Positions 59,001 to 64,000 of a stretch of DNA of 64,000 nucleotides are shown here, piece by piece. Below the pieces are notes generated by a model. That model had not been told where the DNA came from, made no database searches, and worked only from the letters and a program-made list of their open reading frames with translations. The position numbers and the translations under genes are program-made. Where the stretch lies: contig JAJKFJ010022680.1 in the NCBI GenBank assembly GCA_027382625.1, positions 1-64,000 on the forward strand, given 5' to 3'. The stretch is from Tetmemena sp. SeJ-2015 (taxonomy: Eukaryota > Ciliophora > Spirotrichea > Sporadotrichida > Oxytrichidae). The number at the start of each line of letters is the position of its first letter. The first letter of the stretch is position 1.

Positions 59001-62000
59001 GTACATAGGATCAATAACTGCCAAATCGATGATAGTGAAGAAGAGGATGGAAGCGCGATAAGCGACTGGTCTATAGATTTCTCTAGTTCTATCAATCTCC
59101 TTTTCAGTGATCTCTGACTCCTTCATTCTCTGGGTGATTTCATCAGATGTCTTTTTAGACTCATCGAGAACCTTAATGAGTTCATCATCTTCCAAGATGT
59201 CTGCGATCTTAGCGTTCTTTGTGAGTCCCTCAAGAATCTTATCTTCAATTTCTCTGAGGACCTTGGCCGACTGGGCATTCTGCTAGACGATAGTGTCCTT
59301 CTTCTTTTGGAGTTCGGGCATCTCTTGAGATACGAATTGATTGAGCATTTACTCCTCTAGACCGAAGGGGGTGATCGCGAAGTTCAATATCGTCACCTTC
59401 ACAGATGTCTCAGGAGAGTAGTGAGGATTTGGTATAGTTGTAGTCATAAAGAATCTGAAGCTGTTATTGTAAGGGATGGATTTTTCTCCTAGCTTTAAAC
59501 TACCAGATTTGTCGACCTATTTCAAGAGAATAGGCTCAAGTGCGGGGTCCATATCTTCACCCACGTTTTCAATCAAAACCCATTTACCGAATTAGATACC
59601 GAGCTCAAGGAACTTTAAAGGATCTATGAGTCACTCATTTTGAAGACATCAAGTCCCGAATCAGCTTCTCTTTACCCAGACTCTTGATAAACTTATTGGC
59701 TTGATTCTGAGGATCAATCATGAGAGGCCATCTTCTAGACTTGAACATGATGATTGCATTTTCAATGGAAAGGTTGTCATTAGGAAGTGAGGCAGCAGTC
59801 CAAATCTTTGTCTTAACTGGATCCTCAAGCAAAGACTTCATTGATATGTGCTCCATACAGTCGATCTTGTTTTGTTTAATGCCATCTCTCCATAGAGCTT
59901 CAAGATCTGCTCTGAACTTAGCGGTGAATGCTCCAGCATAGGCGACCATTCCTGCACCAACCAGGCAGTTTCCGATCAATAGTCCATATTCCCTATCTAA
60001 TCTTCCTACTGTTTGAGTCCATCTGGTCTTCTCACCTTCTAAACCAGAAATGATCTTATTGGCTCTGTCTAGCTTTTTATAGCAGTCATTAATCTGCTGT
60101 TGGAGACTTGCTTCGAGTTCTAGTTTCTCTCTGTACATTCTCTCTAAGCTCTCAATCTTCTCTTCGACTTCCCTGAGCTTCTTTCTCTTCTCGGCCAAGT
60201 TAGCTCTCACAATTGCAAGCTTCTCGTTCATTTCTGCGACCTTGAGTCTCTTTGGATTAACGATTTTCAGTAGTTCGTGGTACTGCATCATGGCGCTCAC
60301 CCACTTGTGGATGGCCACCAGGGCTTGAGAGGCAGCCTTCACCTTGTCCAGAGTGAAGTCCTCTGAGTTCAGGATGGCGTTCACCCTCTTCACGGTCGCC
60401 TCAGGCATGTTCTCCTTGTCAAAGTCTATCATCTTCTACATGAACTGTCCTGGATTGTTAAGTAGATTTGATCTAGCAAGATCGAAGTAACCATTGGTAT
60501 CACCATCGACTTTGCCCAAGTTAGTCTTCTTTGCTTTTAGTCCCATCATATAGCAAGAGATTTCCATACCGAGTACGACAGCAGGTGTAGGCTTCTTGAT
60601 AGAGCTCATAACATAGAAGTCGTCTTTCTTGAGTTCCTTTAGCACTCTAGATGCCTCTTCTAGTAGAGGAGTGGCTTTGCTAAGCTCTAGTTCTGCCTCA
60701 GTCTTTAGAGTTTCGGCCTCTGCTTCTTGTTAAGTTGCCTCCGCCTCATCCTTCGCCACGATCTCTTTCTCTTGATCAGCGTCAGCCTTATCGTGAGACA
60801 ATTCGTGCATTGTCTTTTCCACATCTTTCTTTGTGACCTCCAACTCTGGTGTCATTTTGTCGATGTGCTCCTTGAGTTTTGCGATTTCAATTGCGGCTTC
60901 TTCAAGGACTTGGAGACCCTTCAATAGTCTGTTCTTCTAGAATTCAACTTCCTTTCTCTTATCAAAGAGAATAGTCTTGTACATGCTAAGCAGCTCTAAG
61001 AAAGAAGAATATCAGAATAGTTTCTTCTTCTGAGTTAATCCAGGAATTCAATTGATTTCTTTTCTACTGACTGATGGATATTCTTAAACATCTGCACGCA
61101 TGGTTCCAGGAATTTACCAAGTCCAAGATCCTCAGATGTTACTTATTCTTTTAAAACCCAAAAGCCTTTAAAACCAAATTTGTTTAAAATTTTAATTTAA
61201 AGCTTTAACCCAAATTTAAACTTTTTTAATTTTTGCTTCTGAAAATTTCTCCCAAAAGGGGTACAAATCCCTTGGGGCCCAATCACCGAGATAGCCAGAA
61301 AACATGTTCATCTTGGTGATTTGAAGTCCCTTCTCCATGCAAACTAATTTACCAACTTTGTAAATGGGTTCGAAATCTTCAGTCTTGTAAAGACTTGGGA
61401 CATCTCCGGAGTTTAGGATATTGTTAATGTCTTCTAACATTTGCTCGTTGATGATTTGGGTGTCAACGAATAGGAAGGAAGTGGATTTGTTCTCAACTCC
61501 AGCCTGCATTAGTGCTTTCTTGACATCTTCTCTCCAATTTTGCATGTTGTATCCTTTGACTACCTCTATCTGGAAGATCTTGTAGTTAGCTAGGAAAGTG
61601 GCAAGTCTAGAAAGAGACTGTCTTCCAGAGCCACCCACTCCCAGGCAGAGAGCGTTTCCGAGAGGTTGTCGGGTGACTCTTTCGATTCTAGAGACGTGAT
61701 CGCAAGCATCTAAGAACATGACTAGCTTCATCTAAGTCTTCACTGTGGAATTGTAATCTTCTAAGTATTCCTCTATCCTTGTGACGAAATCTTTGAGGTT
61801 CTCTACTTGCTAGTAGACTCTATTATCAACATCAATGCCTTGCATGTAGTCACCAAAGATTAGTCTTTCGGCATTGAAGATTTCTCTCTGAGTGAGTTGA
61901 TAGGTTTTCTCAGCTTCTGAGAGCAGTAAGCTATCTAGCCATTCTCTATCTGGGTTGTCAATAAGTCTATCTCCAAACACTCTTTTGTTCTCGTGAATCC

Positions 62001-64000
62001 ACATTCTGACTACGTGTACAGGTAAAGGTGTCAGCTTGTTTGAAGCATTACAAAGCCCCTAGAAGATTCTTGAAATGTCTCTCAGATTGAAGGTGTAATG
62101 AGACTTGTTTGGAGTAGGCTTTAATCTGCCGTAAAGCACGTTATCATAAACTCTTAGTGTCATTTCAACTAGGTTGTTTAGCGAATTCTTTACATCTGAT
62201 GAGAAATTATAGTAGAAGCCGGTGATGATTGTATAGAAGATGGTGTGGATAGATTCTTGCTGTACATCAGTGTAAGTCATAATGTTAAAATGCCTTTGCA
62301 ATCTCTATGTGATCTCACTTCTTCCACCTCCTGGAGGACCCATAGCTGAGATAAAGATGATATCTTCTACTCTGTTGAATGGCTTCTCCTTGCTCTTGCG
62401 ATCATACCATCCGTGATGATCCATCCATTGTCTAAGGAGTTCAAGAGGTGGTTGTGCCCCATACTCCTCCTTCTTTGGCATGTTCATGTCATCGATGAAG
62501 ATCACAAACTTTTTGCCTACTGGAGGTCCATAGACTCCCTTTCTTCTCTTTTCGAATTTATCATCTAGATAGTCCTGAGTTTGATTGGCTGAGGTCTGAG
62601 CTGAGAAGGTCATAGCCAAGGTTTGGAATTCTTCAGGCAGCTCATATGTCATCAGTTCTTGTATGTTGACACTCTTTCCGACTCCAGTTGGTCCTGGTGT
62701 AAGGCAATGCTTGCCCTGAAGGACTAAGAACTTGATCATATGTTTCATTCTGATAGAGTCCACCGTGGGAACCAAGATTTCATTGAAACTCACTTTTATG
62801 TCTATTTAGTACTCAGCAATGGTTTCTTTCCAATACTACCACTCCTTAGTCTCGTTATTGAATTTGTAATCGAATATCAATCTCTCCTCGGGGAATTCGA
62901 TACTAAGAGATTATAGACGTTCTCTGAACCAAGAACTGAACTTTAGTCTTCCTTCTAAAGTTGAAGTACATCCGATAGACCAAATAGTAGCATAAACAAA
63001 CAGCTAGGTGATCATCGACTCAAGATTAGCAATTTCATCCTTGGAAACTTTCTTTATTTCGTTTTCAACGTAGTTAGCAAGGAAGCAATCTAAGATTCTC
63101 ATAGAGCTTTAAGCGATATTGTTATCTACAGTTTTCACTGGTTCAATTAAGTTCTTTCTTAAGAAATAGCAACCATCATCAAGGAAATTATCATAGAGGA
63201 ATTGTAGACGATTAACTATATTCTTATTTTCCTTAACCTTAGGAATAAATAATTGAGTTCAATCAAGACTTAACTAGGGGCTCTAATGTTAGTGAAGCAG
63301 GTTCCATGTTTTCGTTATAGAAGTACAGTAGCTGGAGATGCAACAGCAAGATCTTCTACCTCAAACATCATAGTCATCCTATTTGTAAGTGTGATAATCT
63401 GACCAGAGTTTAGACACAGTTTCTTATTATCATCAAGTACAGTGTTCATGTTTTCAATCCAAATTGCGTCGACTGGGCCATCGAACATCACCCAATGAAG
63501 ATCAGGTGACTCGTCTTTAGTGCACTCCAGAACCAACTTTGCTAGGACTCCATCTTGCCACTCAGTAGTTTAAGGGTCTACGTATCCATAAAGCTGTCCC
63601 ATAGTGATAGACTTAGGGTTCAGAATATCAACATGCACTTTCACAAACGCATCTTAACCAGATAAAGCTGACATAGCATGCTAAAGTACTTTGTAGTTAG
63701 AGGTTTTGCCACCACCGGTTGGGCCCACAAGCATAAGACCGTGTCTCACTTGAATTGTGTCGTAGAGTTGGATAATCTTCATGATGAATTGATCAACAGG
63801 TTGGAGGTTGTAATGTGCACAAGAGTTGTTGAGAGAACTGAACAAGTTTCCATAGTTGACTTTAGGTTTTTCAACTCGCTGGGAATTTACGATTACGAGA
63901 ATGATTGTTTTGCGAAACAGTGGACGCACAGACTCAAAATACGTTTTCACAAAGTTACACTATAGTGACACGTTAGACACATTTCTTCTTAAAGCTCAGT
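48690..64000. repeat. zero-spacer palindrome centred at 56336/56337
   Basis: The centre is GAATGCTG/CAGCATTC with no spacer. Position x on the left pairs with 112673-x on the right near the centre, drifting by up to about 27 bp farther out through indels. The left arm is the dynein 3' part and about 240 bp of downstream sequence; the right arm is its reverse complement and runs off the window. Differences are scattered single bases plus corrupted patches at about 58480-58790 and 61130-61290, and the outer end (63870-64000) is very noisy. Confidence 0.97.
56578..64000 (-). pseudogene. mirrored copy of the dynein heavy chain 3' part (probable artefact)
   Basis: Reverse copy of 48.7-56.1 kb, TGA at 56578-56580, same intron (56743-56777). 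It lacks a 5' end inside the window. Frames break in the corrupted patches, where Asn/Lys/Phe-rich nonsense replaces known dynein residues (for example the stretch that reads [18 protein letters not shown] in the left arm). At 63857 it lacks the extra G present at about 48786 in the left arm, so each arm has its own errors. Unlikely to be a separate gene. Confidence 0.8.

Noticed and set aside
56578..64000. A second, inverted dynein gene
   Set aside because: Near-identity with no spacer, corrupted patches and error-rich outer end fit an artefact better; kept only as a flagged copy.

Overview
ORGANISM. The window reads as germline (micronuclear) DNA of a spirotrich ciliate, most likely a hypotrich of the Oxytricha/Stylonychia type. 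Two things show this. (1) The code: TAA and TAG stand in frame at Gln positions in every gene and only TGA ends proteins (dynein, ARP3, CDC14, kinesin, Ran). (2) Genes are cut by short AT-rich segments flanked by 2-12 bp direct repeats (pointers). Deleting a segment plus one repeat copy restores the protein, usually with a frame change, which is how internal eliminated sequences (IESs) between macronuclear-destined segments (MDSs) behave. True GT-AG introns (about 30-250 nt) are also present.

LAYOUT. 1-1090 is degraded sequence. Then: small basic Cys protein (-, 1.5-1.9 kb); ankyrin-DHHC palmitoyltransferase (+, 2.5-4.4); Rab GTPase (-, 4.7-5.6); CDC14 phosphatase (-, 6.2-8.0); two long, IES-dense, Gln/Asn-rich genes of unknown function (+, 8.9-13.2 and 13.7-16.8); second part of a kinesin (-, 17.75-20.10); multi-pass RING E3 candidate (+, 20.16-23.7); two unrecognised coding stretches (+, 24.2-27.27); first part of the same kinesin (+, 27.61-28.63); TMEM208 homologue (-); ankyrin/coiled-coil/EF-hand/C2 protein (+, 29.5-34.45); coiled-coil GAS2-related protein (+, 34.56-37.08); ARP3 (-); a C1-family peptidase lacking its catalytic Cys (-); Ran (+); and an axonemal dynein heavy chain (+, 42.14-56.10).

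MAIN SIGNALS. Two genes are scrambled. The kinesin is split into an N-terminal block on + and a C-terminal block on -, sharing a 12-bp inverted pointer 8.5 kb apart, with other genes lying between them. The dynein N-terminal region is an odd-even scrambled locus: successive protein segments alternate between a block at 43.9-44.35 kb and one at 44.7-45.9 kb, joined by 5-14 bp pointers. Just after the first block is a shrunken, decayed second copy of coding sequence that is intact at 46.17-46.52 kb. This is what the duplication-then-reciprocal-loss model of gene scrambling predicts.

QUALITY. From 56,336/56,337 the sequence turns back on itself as a zero-spacer palindrome, so 56.34-64.0 kb is a reverse copy of the dynein 3' part. 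Independent single-base differences, three corrupted patches and a very noisy right end suggest an assembly or library artefact, but this is not proven. Many genes are in the protein kinds expected of a ciliated cell with a rich cytoskeleton (dynein, kinesin, ARP3, GAS2-like, EF/C2 protein). No operon logic applies. All alignments and pointer joins were made by eye.
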